A DNA stretch of 64,000 nucleotides from Calliopum simillimum (taxonomy: Eukaryota > Arthropoda > Insecta > Diptera > Lauxaniidae): assembly GCA_951812925.1 (NCBI GenBank), contig OX638370.1, forward strand, positions 102,500,897 through 102,564,896. Direction: 5' to 3'. Below the pieces are notes generated by a model. It was not told where the DNA came from, ran no database searches, and saw only the letters and a program-made list of their open reading frames with translations. A program made the position numbers and the translations under genes. This document shows, piece after piece, positions 52,571-64,000 of this stretch; position 1 is the stretch's first letter; each line of letters starts with the position of its first letter.

Positions 52571-55500
52571 GTCACCTGGGAAGTGCCCATACATATACGT
52601 ATAGACAAAAAAACCAATACTTGTTCCACAATTAAATTGCAGTATTTACTAAGTAATCACATGTCATGAAAAAGTTTGTGATATGTATTATTTTGAAATC
52701 CCACTGAGATAACCAACTTACACGATTCCATTTAAGCTTTTACACAGAGATTTATTTATTTCAGTGTCTCTATCAAATGATTTCCTGGATTTATAATTGA
52801 CACATATTAACATAGATAAAATTTTTATGGCGAATTTTGGCCCAGTCCATGTAATTGTATAGACAACTAAACGAGAAATGTTATTGTAAGCTTAATTTTA
52901 ATAAAAACTAAACTGAACTTGTACGTATCTCAATACTACTATATATTTATATGAGATATTTTTAATGCCAACTATAGGGTATACTTAAATTGAAAAATCA
53001 TCACAATCGAATTAAAAAAAAGAAATTTAACAAATATCTAACAAATTATTTACTTATAATCTCCGGCTTATAAACTGGCTGCGCAAGCGTGTGCTGCTTA
53101 GAAAAGGAAAAAAAAACCGACAAAATACTTGCCTCTGATTATGTGAGCATCTAAACAATTGAGTTAACATCTGGCATAGTAGTGATGGTGCCAATGTATC
53201 GGTTACTAATACTGAATATTCGATTTGTAAAAAAATTATGTGTGTGTCAAGCGAACTGTAACAGAATTATAACTAAAATCGAATGGTTGATGGAATTTGA
53301 CCTTTTCAATTTGACTTTAAGGAGACTATGATACAGTAAACTTAAGCAAGCAAATCTTTTAGTATTCTAACTTCGGATTCAGTATGTTTCCATTCTAAAT
53401 TTTGTAAGAATAGGTATAGTGGGTGACAGTGACTTTGCCTGCTAAGTCCTTTGGATTAAGACGTTCTCCAATACATAAGCCTGTCCTTCTTTAAAAAAAA
53501 TATGTTGTTTTTAAGGCAGTCAAAAAGGGTCTGAACTGTTTTCCCCTTAACATATTTATGAAACGATTTTCACAGCAAATTTCCCATTAGCTGAGCACAA
53601 AAATCGAAAATTTTTAAAGGTAGGCACATCTCCAAAACCTGCTGAAATATATTCACTGGAGTAATTAGGCAAAAATAGTATACCATTATTTGGTGCTTGG
53701 CACTAGGTTAAGACATCCATCAAAAGTAGTGAAAATCTTTTCTTTTTTTTTGCAAAATATCTCGCTAAAGAAAATAGAAGCCGACACTTTTGTAAATTGG
53801 AAAATTTCTTATAAAATAATGTTATCCAATAAAATCTTTTTTTTTTTTTGTTTGCCTTTTACGTGTGATTCTCCATAAAATATTTTTATCGTGCGACTCA
53901 GCATTCATGAGTTATCGAAATTTGAAATTCAGTACGTATTGCGTTAGCACATCACTATGGCAAAGGCACGAGCTGCAAAAGCACGACATGAAAATATTAA
54001 TTGCTGAAAAAGTGTTAAAATTAAGAGGTTATGCTACTCTGGTAATAGCAAAATATTTAGATTTCTTTATATTCATACAGTTTTGCATATAAATTAGGGT
54101 AGACTAAATTGTATGAAAAAAGTTTTACCGACCTCGGCTAGCCCCCAGTATGAAAGTCCATTTAATACGAAAAAAAAAGTGCCCAAGGAACCATACCTCT
54201 ACGTTCAACTTTAGTTCGGCGCAATTTCGATTGAAAATTTTACCTTGCATTCATATGTATATTTTTAATTTATGAACATGAAAATTTTCAGTTTTTCATT
54301 GATTTTTTCAAGCAAAACACCAACCCAGTTTGACATCCATTTTGTACCAAAGCACCATCTGGCGTCAGTCTTAGAACAAAACTGTCAATTTAATCCCTAA
54401 AACTGCCACCAGATGACGCCTTAGTGAAGAATGAAATCGCCGCATCAGCGAACGTAAGACTCATGACGTAAAATCATGTATTTAGTAATGCGAATTACAT
54501 AAATGTGGGAACGGCACAAATTAGACAGAAAAGTACTAGATGTTGACAAAAGTACTAACAGACAATGCAACACTGCTTTAGGCACATACGATAGAAGGTG
54601 AAAGAAAAGGGACGAACAGTAAATATCAGTCTTTAAGGAAAAGTCATCATGTGAAGTCGTTAGAGTGTAACCGCGTTGGAAAGTAATAAGTTGCTTCAAG
54701 AACCATTTAATGTATCGTTAAGCCGCCAAACTAAATTGAACTATGTAAATAATAAGAAGTACATTTTTAAGCTATTTTTGAACTGTTATTATATAAAACT
54801 ATTGAATTTCAAAAGAAAGCTTTTGATTTAAAAAGTGAGATAAGTTTCCAGTGAGTACAAATCCTATAAGGCTGCCAACCGTCCTGGATTCTGTGGGACA
54901 GTCCCAAATTTGCTGCTTTTTTCCCGCAGGATTTTTTCATCCTGAAAAGTCCCGGAGTTACGTAGTCATCTCCCGCATATCCCGCATTTGCTCATATGAG
55001 ATATTTTTCACAATCTCAAACCTTAATACGCTTAATCTTTGCATGCACATTATCATTTTTGAAATGACCGGATGTGCAGCAGAGAAACCAATAGCTATTG
55101 GTGCATATGCCTTCGGCGGCTACGACTGTAAACGGACATAGCTTGTTTGACGAACTAAGTTACGCATCAAATTATCTGAACCAGGACGTCCTAAAGAGAT
55201 GGGACAACGATGGATGAAGATTTTCCAACACTTTAAAGACAACGGAGTCGTCTAGCATCAGTTTTGTTTTCCAGGAACAAATGCCTTATGAACATCGGAA
55301 AAAACATACTGAATGTTGATACATTACGTGCAATTCTTGTTATAAAATTTAACATGGTCAGTTGCGAAAACTTTTATAATATTTTTCACTCCCCCTTGAA
55401 CACCACAATAATGTCCCGCATTTACTATTTTGAAATTTTGCCGCCTTAAAATCCTACATACATGTGGAACACATGATTTTACGTCACGAGTTGTACGTTC

Positions 55501-56812
55501 TCGGAAGCGTCGATTCGACCCCTGTTTGTGAAAACAGAGCTTAATTTTATTCATTACTTTTGTCCCACCTTTAAAATTAACGGCATTTCAGAAAACGTCT
55601 TTAACCTCCAAATTTTTTAGATTTAAAAGCCAATTTTGGCAAGTATTGCCTAAAATAAAACCGTTATTAAGCAATACTAGCCAAAATTGGATTTAAAATT
55701 TAAAATATTTGGAGTTTTAAGACGCTTTTTACAACGCCTTAGAAAAAAATCAAAATGATGTAATGGCTTTTTGCATTTCAGGTGACAATGTTTCCACCGG
55801 TGATTTATGAGGTTATTGACAACTGTTTCAAGATTAAGCTCTAACTCTGAGCGTCAATCACGTGATTGGCCATATAAAAATAAGACTATTTCTGACAAAT
55901 TTAATTTAAATCTGCGCATAAACCTCAGCAGGATTACCGACTTTGGCTGTTTTCGACTAAGTAGTACCCATTAACTTTGACATTAAATGCCATAAAAACC
56001 AAAGCAAATAGAAGATAAATGTTTAGAAGAAAATCAAAAATAACTATAATTTTCCCGCTTATGATATTTACTGTCAAAAATAAAACTATTTCGGTCGAAA
56101 GGAACGATAAGGGTTTAACGACAAGATTTGTAGATCTCATCACAGCTAAATCTCTAGTGGAAACGTAGTATTATACCCCGTATACATCGGAGATTTACGC
56201 GGCGATTACGGCTGCATACCACGTGATTTACCATACAAAAATATATCTACTTCCAACGTGGTTTATTTTATATCTCCTCATATATCTCGGCAGGGCTACC
56301 TTTTTTTGTTATATTCTAACATGTGGCACCTCTTAGCTTTGATAATTTGAAGTTTTGTAGACATTTATTTGTTTACTTTCGTCAGATATGCAAAGTTTTG
56401 TAGTAATTATCATTAAAAACTCTTTTATTGTTGTTTTCTGTTTAGCTTCATAAATAGAAATGGATAGGACACGCTCAAGAAGCAAAGTTTGCCGCAGGTC
56501 GTTCTAGACCAAAAGTCAACCGGATGTAATAAAGCGTCAAATAGCGAAAACTTATTTTGTTCCATGGCCAGTTGTTGAGGATAATCTGAATGTTTAGTAA
56601 CTACAGTACTTAACAGGAGAACGTACGACCGTGCATCGTTCCTCCAAGTCAAAAATTGGCTTTCTGGAGTTATGAAAACTGTGTTGAAGATGATTACGAA
56701 GATGATCCGTTTATTCCGCAAGAGCTCAATACTAAATTCATGACCATTCCATTGGTGGTTTAAGAAAAACCTTTACTTTGTCGCCAGGTTTTATTAAAAA
56801 TCTTAATATATA
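52571..56812. other. no gene seen; mostly unassigned
   Basis: No transposon with readable ends and no exon is recognised. A patch at 54869-55270 (CCAACCGTCCTGGATTCTGT, repeated CCCGCAT) and one at 56455-56760 are less AT-rich and may be worn transposon pieces. A GCCAAAATTGG/CAATACTTGCC inverted pair sits near 55632-55690. Confidence 0.35.
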
Positions 56813-57987
56813 GGGAAAGGGTACCGGGTGCGGGCACCGTTTTGTTTTCGACTCATAACTTTCGACCAAATGCATATTATGCAGACATATAAGTGTCAAT
56901 GAAAAGCTAAAAACCTAAGCTAACTATTGGTGAAGAAAGTAAATTGATTTCGTTAGTTGGAAAAATTATATCTACAAAATAGTGAAGTGATCATTTTGGC
57001 CAAAAAAAAATTTATAAAAATCGTCTAAAAATGGGAAAATATGAAATTAAAAACAATCAAATGGAGAAGAAAGCAAAATTAACTTATTTTGGAGACATTG
57101 ACTCACAAAAATTTAACAAGTTCTGCTCAACGGCTTTAACAAAATTAGCGTCACTGAAAACGTCTGGATCGAATGGCATCATACCTGTTCCCCGAAACCA
57201 GACTTGATTGTCTTCGGCTGATGGCAGATCAATTTTTCTTGCAAATTAAGCTAGCTAGGTGACGTAATCTCTGGCCCTTGTTAACATTGCTCTTTTGTCA
57301 AGCATGATTTTTTTGTACCAATCCATGCCCGCCATCTGCTCATCGGTCTACTTGGATGGAAACTCAATTCCGAGATTTTTTGCAAAGTGTTATACCACCT
57401 CAACACCCACACTTAATGAAAATAACTTTTTTTCTACGATATCTTTAAAGAGCCTATTGGTTCTCTCCTTTCCACTAAAAAAACGTAAAATGGCATAAGA
57501 ATACCATTAAGAGTAGTAACGTTGGCATCCACGATGATATTTCAGTAAAACACACGCTTTAAATAAAAAAAAAGGTATGCCCACACCCGGACCACTTCGC
57601 GGCCCATACTCGACTTTGATAGCCACTTTGAAAAGCAATAAGCAAATTGTGTTGTGTGAATATTCTGGTTGCATTCGGTTTTGCATCACAAAATATATAA
57701 AATTTACTGCATAAATACAGATTGCATTCAGCGTTCCGATTGATTCACTTCGATTTATCGCACTTGGAAAATGATTGAAAAAAACTTTTGTGTTGACTTT
57801 CACTTATTTAAAAATTATTTTCTTCTCAGCATCAAGGAAATGCGCCTGTTTGCTTCGGTAAATGCCCAAAAAACTCTAGCTGTCATAACACGCGCTTAAC
57901 ATTCGTCAGAACAGCCGCATTTGTTTTCTGACAAAAGTTACGGGGGTGCCCACACCCGAACCCTGCCCACTGGCGGTACTCTTCCCT
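56813..57987 (-). mobile_element. pogo-like element, non-autonomous remnant
   Basis: The left GGGAAAGGGTACCG and inverted right GGGAAGAGTACCG ends are imperfect inverted repeats. Both sides continue into GGGTGYGGGCACC, and TA lies outside each (56811-56812 and 57988-57989). It is about 1.18 kb. It contains a minus-strand pogo-type protein remnant. TA target and protein type agree. Confidence 0.65.
57110..57480 (-). pseudogene. pogo/Tigger-like transposase, N-terminal DNA-binding part joined to C-terminal part
   Basis: The minus frame reads GKERTNRLFKDIVEKKLFSL, a stop, HFAKNLGIEFPSK, a stop, TDEQMAGMDWYKKIM and then RAMLTRARDYV. This follows the CENP-B/pogo HTH pattern (FAxKNxIxHPF.., AGxDWxxxFxxR, TxxARAxxFN). 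After two more stops, QVWFRGTGMMPFDPDVFSDA resembles the terminal GI.P(F/L)N.DVF block. The DDE catalytic domain between them is missing, so the copy was internally deleted. Confidence 0.65.
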
Positions 57988-57989
57988 TA

Positions 57990-59690
57990 CATTCTTTTAA
58001 AAAATTTCAGTTCGTATCATTTATATAATTTTCTTTTTTTAATAAATAGTACACATGCCACCAACCTCTTAATATATACGACGCAGTTATAGGAGGCATT
58101 AGCATAGTAAGATTAAACAAATGCAGTTACAAAAAATGGCAAGAATGTTAAAGATTTTTATTGCCGACAATACGAGTATTAAAAAAAAATTTTTAGTTTT
58201 AGCTGTAGCATATCTTACGCAATTTACAAATTTAAATTTATATCTATAACATGAATACCAATGCTTATGCTTTCAGGTTGCCAAGGTAGTAAAATCAACG
58301 ATGTGGTGGCTCTTGGCTAAAATAAAGTTGCTAACTTATTTCATTTGCACACGCATAAGACTTTTTACAAAATACTAAATCGACAGCGCAAGGCAAAAGC
58401 CTACTAACTTTGTGCTCCAAATTTCGCTGAATTACATGACCGAGATCACAGATGACGACAATGGCTCATATTTCTTCAATACAAAGAAACAAGCACCATA
58501 ACACTACTCATATCTACACTAAGGAGGTCTAACGCCCCACAGTATGTTCCAGTTTAAACTCACTTTTCAGGAAGTTTACTCCGTTGTTATTGTTGTTGCA
58601 TGCTGACCACTTGGCCACTTGGTTTTTTTACGTGAGAAAAATGAAAGTAATATGTGTTGTTGTTGTTGTTGTTTTCGTTGTTGTTTGTGTTGTTACTAAG
58701 GCAAGAAATCTATGCAAATAATTTGCAGCCGCTAAGCTTGCTGCATATCCATCGAATATACGAGTAATTTCTTTATTTTGTTTAGGTAGATAATTGCAAT
58801 TATTTGTAAGATTTTAAAGTGAAACGTATTACATTACAAATTATGAAAAATAAAACAAAAAAGAAAAAAACAATTTTAAACATTATGCCCTTGAAAAATG
58901 AACTGCACTTTCAATCAACTGCGATTTTTGCCCTAGTTAGCAAAACCCTAATTACGAGAAAATTTTGACGCAACCACCAGTCAAGAGAAGCAGCAGCAGT
59001 GAACGATAAATTCGGTGGCAACGCTTGACGAATTCAGACAAATTCATTTAACCGTTGCGGCTTGACGATATTACGGTATTCTTTGTGCCCCATTGAAATC
59101 CTCGCGCTGTTGGTTAAGCGACTTGGCTGATTATTAAGTAATTGTTGTTGTTGTTGTGGTTTGTGTTGTTATGTTTTGTATTATAGTATGTCTTTTAATT
59201 TAATCCAAAAATAATGTAATGATTATTTACCAATTTTCCAATTCTGTTTCGTATTCCTTTTACTTTTTTGTTTTTGTTTTTTAGTTTTCATTATGACTTC
59301 ATCTGCACTCATTAATGCAACACTTGCAACATTCGAGTGAGGAGTGTTGCATAACACTCACTTCAAGGTTGCAAGTCAATGACATATGTATGTACGAGTA
59401 CGTTGTGCAAAAAAAAGCGGAGGTGCAACTTTCTTGCTTGTTATTGTTTAACATTGTAGATTTGGTTAAATCCAATAGTATAACAATAACAAGAAGGTAT
59501 GTTCAGATCTTTTTTTCTCCCTTAAAAAGAACTGCAGCATCAATTTTTAAAAAATTCGAAATGTTGATAGACTGCTTCCCCAGTGAAAATATTAAAACTA
59601 TTGGAAAGTGGGGAATCATGAGCCATGGGGAATCGTGAGACATTGCCATCTTCCGGCAGTATGTCAAGTTAGATATTTCAATAAAAACCG
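57990..59690. other. host-like noncoding stretch with GTT runs
   Basis: GTT runs occur at about 58651-58693 and 59141-59157, with GCAGCAGCAG-like bits near 58990. No exon could be built. The 107-codon ORF at 59315-59638 has no domain. Possibly regulatory or an untranslated exon of an unseen gene. Confidence 0.35.
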
Positions 59691-59699
59691 CCAACGTCA

Positions 59700-61290
59700 T
59701 CTCTTAGCCTCAGCATATTTTCACAATGGTAGTTGACCAGTGTACGCGTACAGAAGTCTCTTGAGCTCAAAGTGAGCACTTGCCATGATGGCTTAATCTC
59801 ACGGTGTTCTTCACACTCGGTCCAGTAAACGGCGGACAGCGCCATCCTCAACACGGCAATGTGCCCCTGAAGGTTACTATTCCAAAGTCATGCAGATGGG
59901 CATAAACTTACATCCTGGTCTGGAGGTGAGGACTATCTTAAACCTCCGCCGGTTAATAATTCAACTCCACACCAAGCTTCCAGATTCTCCCTGCGATTTT
60001 GTGTATAAGTCACAGCCACCACTAATCTCCCAGAAGTGCCAACCCAATAGTCAGACTGGATAAATCCAGCGTGCGACTAACTCCCGTGGTAAATGAAAGT
60101 CCCCGATCAGACTCCGTAGCCAAAGCTACTACCAGTATAGCTCCATCCAGCCTGAACTGGTTACCGTCTCACGCTAATATACATATACCATACCACATAT
60201 ACTAAACACATTCTACACATAAAATACACATCTTACCTATTCGCCCAACTGCCGTGCAGTCGCTACTACCAAACAGCCTTCCTTATGGCAACCTAAACCT
60301 AAAACCTATTCCCGAATTCCCATACTCCACCTTACATACATCATGCAATTGAGCCACACACACACACACCATATACACCCCCAATGTACACCAATTTGCT
60401 CAACCAACCGGGGCCTCTACGAAACACCTCTCTAGCATACTCATTCATCCGAGAGAATTGTTCACTAGAAGCAAGCACACCTCTCAGATCATACACTCCA
60501 TTGATCTGCATAGTCCCCAAGGCTACGTGTTTGCAAATATTCTCATAAAAAGGATAATCGCACAACACGTGCAACGAGTCCTCAAGGACTGCCCCACTGT
60601 CGCATCCCACGACCTCACTGAGGATCCTTCGATGCAAAAATGCATTGTGGGAACCATGCCTCCTTAGAGAAACCCCAGGCAAAGGTTAAAACCAAAGTTT
60701 GGATGGTTTTTTACAAACGAGACATCCCCAATGAAGCCGTACGTCGTTCTCCTTTTTTTACTATTGTCCCATCTAGATTGCCATCTAGATGGTTCACAAA
60801 GCTTTACGCTACGTCTGATTCATACCTCCAATGTTAATCCCCACCAACCATTCACTCACCGGAGGTAATCCCTTTCGTACTCCATAGGCAATACTGGATC
60901 GTATTACCTTTAGATCAAGAGGAGGTGCCCCCAACAGCCTCTGCGATGCCTCGGTAGAAACCGTACGACATACAGGCATACACGCAATCAAAGCAATACG
61001 TTGACATGACAATACCTTCTTACACCCAAGAACAGCCAAAACCACCTCCCACCATAAAGGAGCACCATAAGTTGCGATAGCAACAAACAGCCCACCATAC
61101 ATGATGCGAATCGCACTCCTTCTTAGACCCCATTCACACCTAAGAACTCGGCGAACCTGTCCCGCAACGGACGTCAAACGCTCTCTCAATTGCACAAGAT
61201 GAGGCTAAAACCCCATCCTTTCATTCATCGTTATCCCCAGGTACTTGACTTCCGTCATATACCTAAGGCTAAGGCTCTGTACGAAACTCG
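59700..61290 (-). mobile_element. R1-type LINE remnant, C-terminal part and 3' UTR
   Basis: This is clearly more GC-rich than the surroundings. Minus-strand coding remnants occupy 60341-61290, followed by a ~0.6-kb 3' UTR-like stretch down to about 59700. A CACACACACACACACC run lies at 60356-60371, just after the stop region. The 5' part (endonuclease and RT core) is absent. It is not inserted in rDNA here. Confidence 0.7.
60341..61290 (-). pseudogene. R1-type ORF2 C-terminal remnant
   Basis: The first piece reads YMTEVKYLGITMNERMGF, a stop, then VQLRERLTSVAGQVRRVLRC, EWGLRRSAIRIMYGGLFVA and CQRIALIACMPVCRTVSTEA, ending near 60809. This matches the region after the RT domain of R1-clade elements (RxxWGLRRxAxxxxYxGLFVA). 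The second piece in another frame (60682-60341) reads LRRHGSHNAFLHRRILSEVV then a CGS..EDSLHVLCDYPFYE region, the R1 zinc-finger neighbourhood. Stops between them make it a pseudogene. Confidence 0.75.
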
Positions 61291-63847
61291 CCAAGAAATA
61301 AGTTTCTGTAAATCTTATTCTGCATTTTAGATTTGCAACAGTCTAGAACGTATAGCTACGAACCAATACATGCAAATATGCTAATTATTACACTGCTCAA
61401 CAAATAATGGGTTTGAGATTTTTTCCAGGCAGTTTTTTGTCAGTTCCAACAATTTTCAAACATTTCTTGTTAAATATATTGATTCTTTATTTACCCTCCG
61501 TTTGAAAAAAATAACCTCCTTTTTGGTAAAATTTCGAAGAAAGATCCTCCTTTTTTTGGAAAATTGAGATGGGCTGGTTATGGAGGGTGGTCAATCAGCT
61601 TCAAATGTCAAAAAAAAAAAAAATTGCCTGATTTTTTCTGAATTTTATGTTGAGTTCCTAAGGGCCCTGATTAGTCCAATTGTAAATTTGCCCGTCTGTT
61701 TGTTGAAGTTACGAAATTTGCTACAAATAATAGTTAGGATCGTAGTCTGACTGGGATTTCACTTTTAATTGTTTTAATTGTTTTTTGGAATTTTAATTGT
61801 TTTTTTAATGTTCATGCCTACATCTCATAGAATGTTTTAAAATGGACTTGGTGCCGAATAACTACCATTTATCAATGAAATTCGAAAAAAGCCATATAAC
61901 CCTAAAATGCAAAATAAACATAAGAAAACTTTAATGATTTCTTGAAAGTAATCACAATTAGTTAGTAATCGTACGCATTAATTGTTGCTAATCAGTTGAT
62001 TTACTGAGCTAACGCGAACACAAAAGCACCAACATAAAATTAAAGAAGAATCAGACATGCAACACATGTTGCATGCACAAATTTTGTTGCACCGCAATTA
62101 AAGAAACAGAAAATGTTTGATCTATTTCTCATGTATGCGATGTATTGTCGTCGTCTGTATATCACAGTGACATGTTCATTTTAATGCGTGACATCTGAAA
62201 CTGGACTGGGATTAAGTAATACGAGTATCATACGTTCATTGTGCTTGAATTACTGACGACATTAAGTAATCGTATGAATTCATTATGTATTATTGTGTGA
62301 TTATTGTTGCATAATAAAGATTTTACTCAGTTTTTAATGTTACTCGGTTATTATTAAATTGTTTTTTGACCCAAACACGAGTTGTTACCTACATATTTTA
62401 AACAATATTCATTTTCTATTGCCAACTAATTTGGCTATAAAACACACTGTTTATTTCCTCTTTATGTGTTATATCAAATTAATGTGCCTTTAAACTTTGA
62501 CACTTGGTCAAAAAAAGAAAATGTTAAAAGCAATGTAAACAAACAACAGATTAACAGAGATTTAACATATGCAGCATGTTAGATCATAGCTACATATATG
62601 CGTATGTTTGCATTTGTTGTCTGAAAAATTTTGTATACTCTTTGTAATAACAAAAAAATATCAAAATATTAAATTTAAAACTTCAAAAATTAAAGATATT
62701 TGTTAAATGCAGCTCTTAAGATATCAATTAACACTCTCACTCTGTTGTTTTGTGCGGTCATTAAACGCCAAAATAAAATAAAAAACATATGATTTTCTTA
62801 GGTTATTGCTATTAGAGTTTAAACGCTTGCAGGCCTTTCTTGCCAATATTAAATAATAATTTTTAATAACTTTTAGTCTAAGCAATTATTGCTATGATCA
62901 TTAAAAAAAATTAGTTTTATCGATTTTCTGAAAAATTTAAATAGGTACCAATACTTTCTTCTCTTCAAAGGTTACAACTGGCAAAAGGTCAAACGAACCT
63001 TGACCATTTTAAACTGTTTTAACAGCTTAGCGCCTGTAGTAAACGAAAGAAACAAATGCGTTCATATCCATCCATAGCTTAAAAGGTCTTATTGACTTAA
63101 GCATTATGCTTTCGAGCAATCTTCAGTTTTAATTTTTAGTAATTTGATGAATTTAAGTTGGCTTTCACAAGCAGCATCATTAAAATCTGAGGGATTGTTA
63201 CAGTTTGTATCCATCGTTTAGCTTAATATCTTGCACCATTTATTTATTGTGCAAATGCATCTAATTGCTTCATCAAAAGCATCAGAAAAAGATAAGGAAT
63301 TTAAGTTTCTGAAGTGAAGAAATGTATATAGCAACTTTAAAAATTGTCTTATTCTTATTTAATTATGACTTCAAATATTCTTAGAAGCCTTTCAGCAGAA
63401 CAATGACCTTTACCTATTTTTAGGGATTCGACCGAGTTCAAAATCCATATTGTCAACAGTGGAGGATACGAGTACAGTACACAGTACTGCGTTAGTCCCT
63501 TTTAATAAAGTTTGTGCCAAATTTTAAACAGTTTTATTTGGATTATACGCTTGTAAGTACAAGGTGGAGCAAAAGTAATGTTATAATGTGAAAGTGCCAG
63601 TTCAGAAATCTCCGGTGGAAACAGGCAATTAGAGTCTAAAGAGATTATTGATAAAAAAAATTAGATCTCGCAATTTTTTGATTGGAATCTCTTTATTTGG
63701 TTGTTTTCAAGGACATCAAGATCACTGCATAGTGGTTCCTGCCATAGGCCAAAAATAAAAAATCGCAGTCAAAATTATCGAATGAAAAGCATATAAACAG
63801 ACTCTACGCAACAAAAAGTTTGAGTGTAAAATTCAAACCAAACACTT
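61291..63847. other. no gene seen; host-like
   Basis: AT-rich sequence without readable transposon ends, except a short GCAAAAGTAATGTTATAATG at 63570, reminiscent of the MITE ends at 39443 and 40142, and AAAAGTTTGAGTGTAAAATTCAAACC (in two overlapping phrases) near 63815, which matches 4105-4132. The latter copy is cut by the following Helitron-like repeat. Confidence 0.4.
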
Positions 63848-64000
63848 TTTATACCCTACACCCAGGGTATATTCACTTTGTCCTTCCGTTTGTAACGCAG
63901 AGAAGGAGGCGTGGCAAAAATAGAAAAGTACATAAGTATATTCTTGATCAGCGTCACCTCCTGAGTCGATATTGCCATGTCCGTCTGTCTGGCTGGCTGG
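63848..64000 (+). mobile_element. Helitron-like repeat, 5' part, runs off the window
   Basis: TTTTTATACCCTACACCCAG, GTATATTCACTTTGTCCTTC, GTTTGTAACGCAGAGAAGGA and CTTGATCAGCGTCACCTCC follow in the family order with little change. This makes it one of the best-preserved heads. The remainder lies outside. Confidence 0.75.

Noticed and set aside
54869..55449. Possible decayed hAT-like element (CCAACCGTCCTGG, repeated CCCGCAT)
   Set aside because: No matching terminal repeats, target duplication or recognisable transposase motif could be seen.

Overview
The window looks like AT-rich nuclear DNA from a higher (cyclorrhaphan) fly, probably a tephritid fruit fly. The evidence is long introns with GT..AG borders and CAA/GTT triplet-rich leaders, a dense population of mariner, Tc1, pogo, Helitron, R1, CR1/Jockey and I/LOA-type elements, and a recurring Helitron-like repeat of a kind I associate with flies. 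There is no bacterial gene organisation, CRISPR array or operon. The species call is inference.

Only one host gene can be built with confidence. It lies on the minus strand. A signal-peptide exon (28573-28693) is separated by an 8.2-kb intron from three closely spaced exons (20247-20382, 18956-20151, 18832-18892). All splice sites are canonical and all phases join. The product so far is 504 residues: a signal peptide, one six-cysteine PAN/apple domain and a long Pro/Gly/Tyr-rich extracellular stretch. The gene runs off the left side of the window, because exon 4 ends in a good donor. Positions 1-18831 are therefore probably intron, and 28700-29480 is its likely leader and promoter. A second, weak candidate is a small secreted or GPI-like ORF at 27775-28029 inside the first intron.

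Nearly everything else is transposable elements, often nested. Left part (1-13 kb): a Helitron-like repeat, then two copies of a foldback-type element in opposite orientation (4440-8055 and 10437-12265). Each copy is interrupted by a different younger insertion, so each serves as the empty-site control for the other. 13.4-17.9 kb: a 1.5-kb foldback holding two MITEs, then a Tc1/mariner-type element broken by a CR1/Jockey-type LINE. 20.4-28.5 kb (first intron): two decayed mariners, a MITE, a Helitron-like copy, a 53-bp LINE tail and a foldback. 29-34 kb: a near-perfect 300-bp hairpin MITE, GC-box tandem repeats and the longest Helitron-like copy, with three internal ~140-bp repeats. 36-45 kb: an I/LOA-type LINE with RNase H, a 181-bp tandem array with a MITE in it, a structurally complete mariner and a 1-kb foldback. 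47.5-50.5 kb: a Tc1-like element with an 8-bp-duplicating foldback nested in it, and a 198-bp MITE. 56.8-61.3 kb: a pogo-like remnant and an R1-type LINE remnant. Stretches such as 8.1-10.4, 46-47.5, 53-56.8 and 61.3-63.8 kb show no recognisable gene.

I found no wholly new biochemical system. The most informative structures are the Helitron-like family with a variable number of internal tandem repeats, the paired inverted copies with empty sites, and several nested insertions whose target duplications can be read directly.
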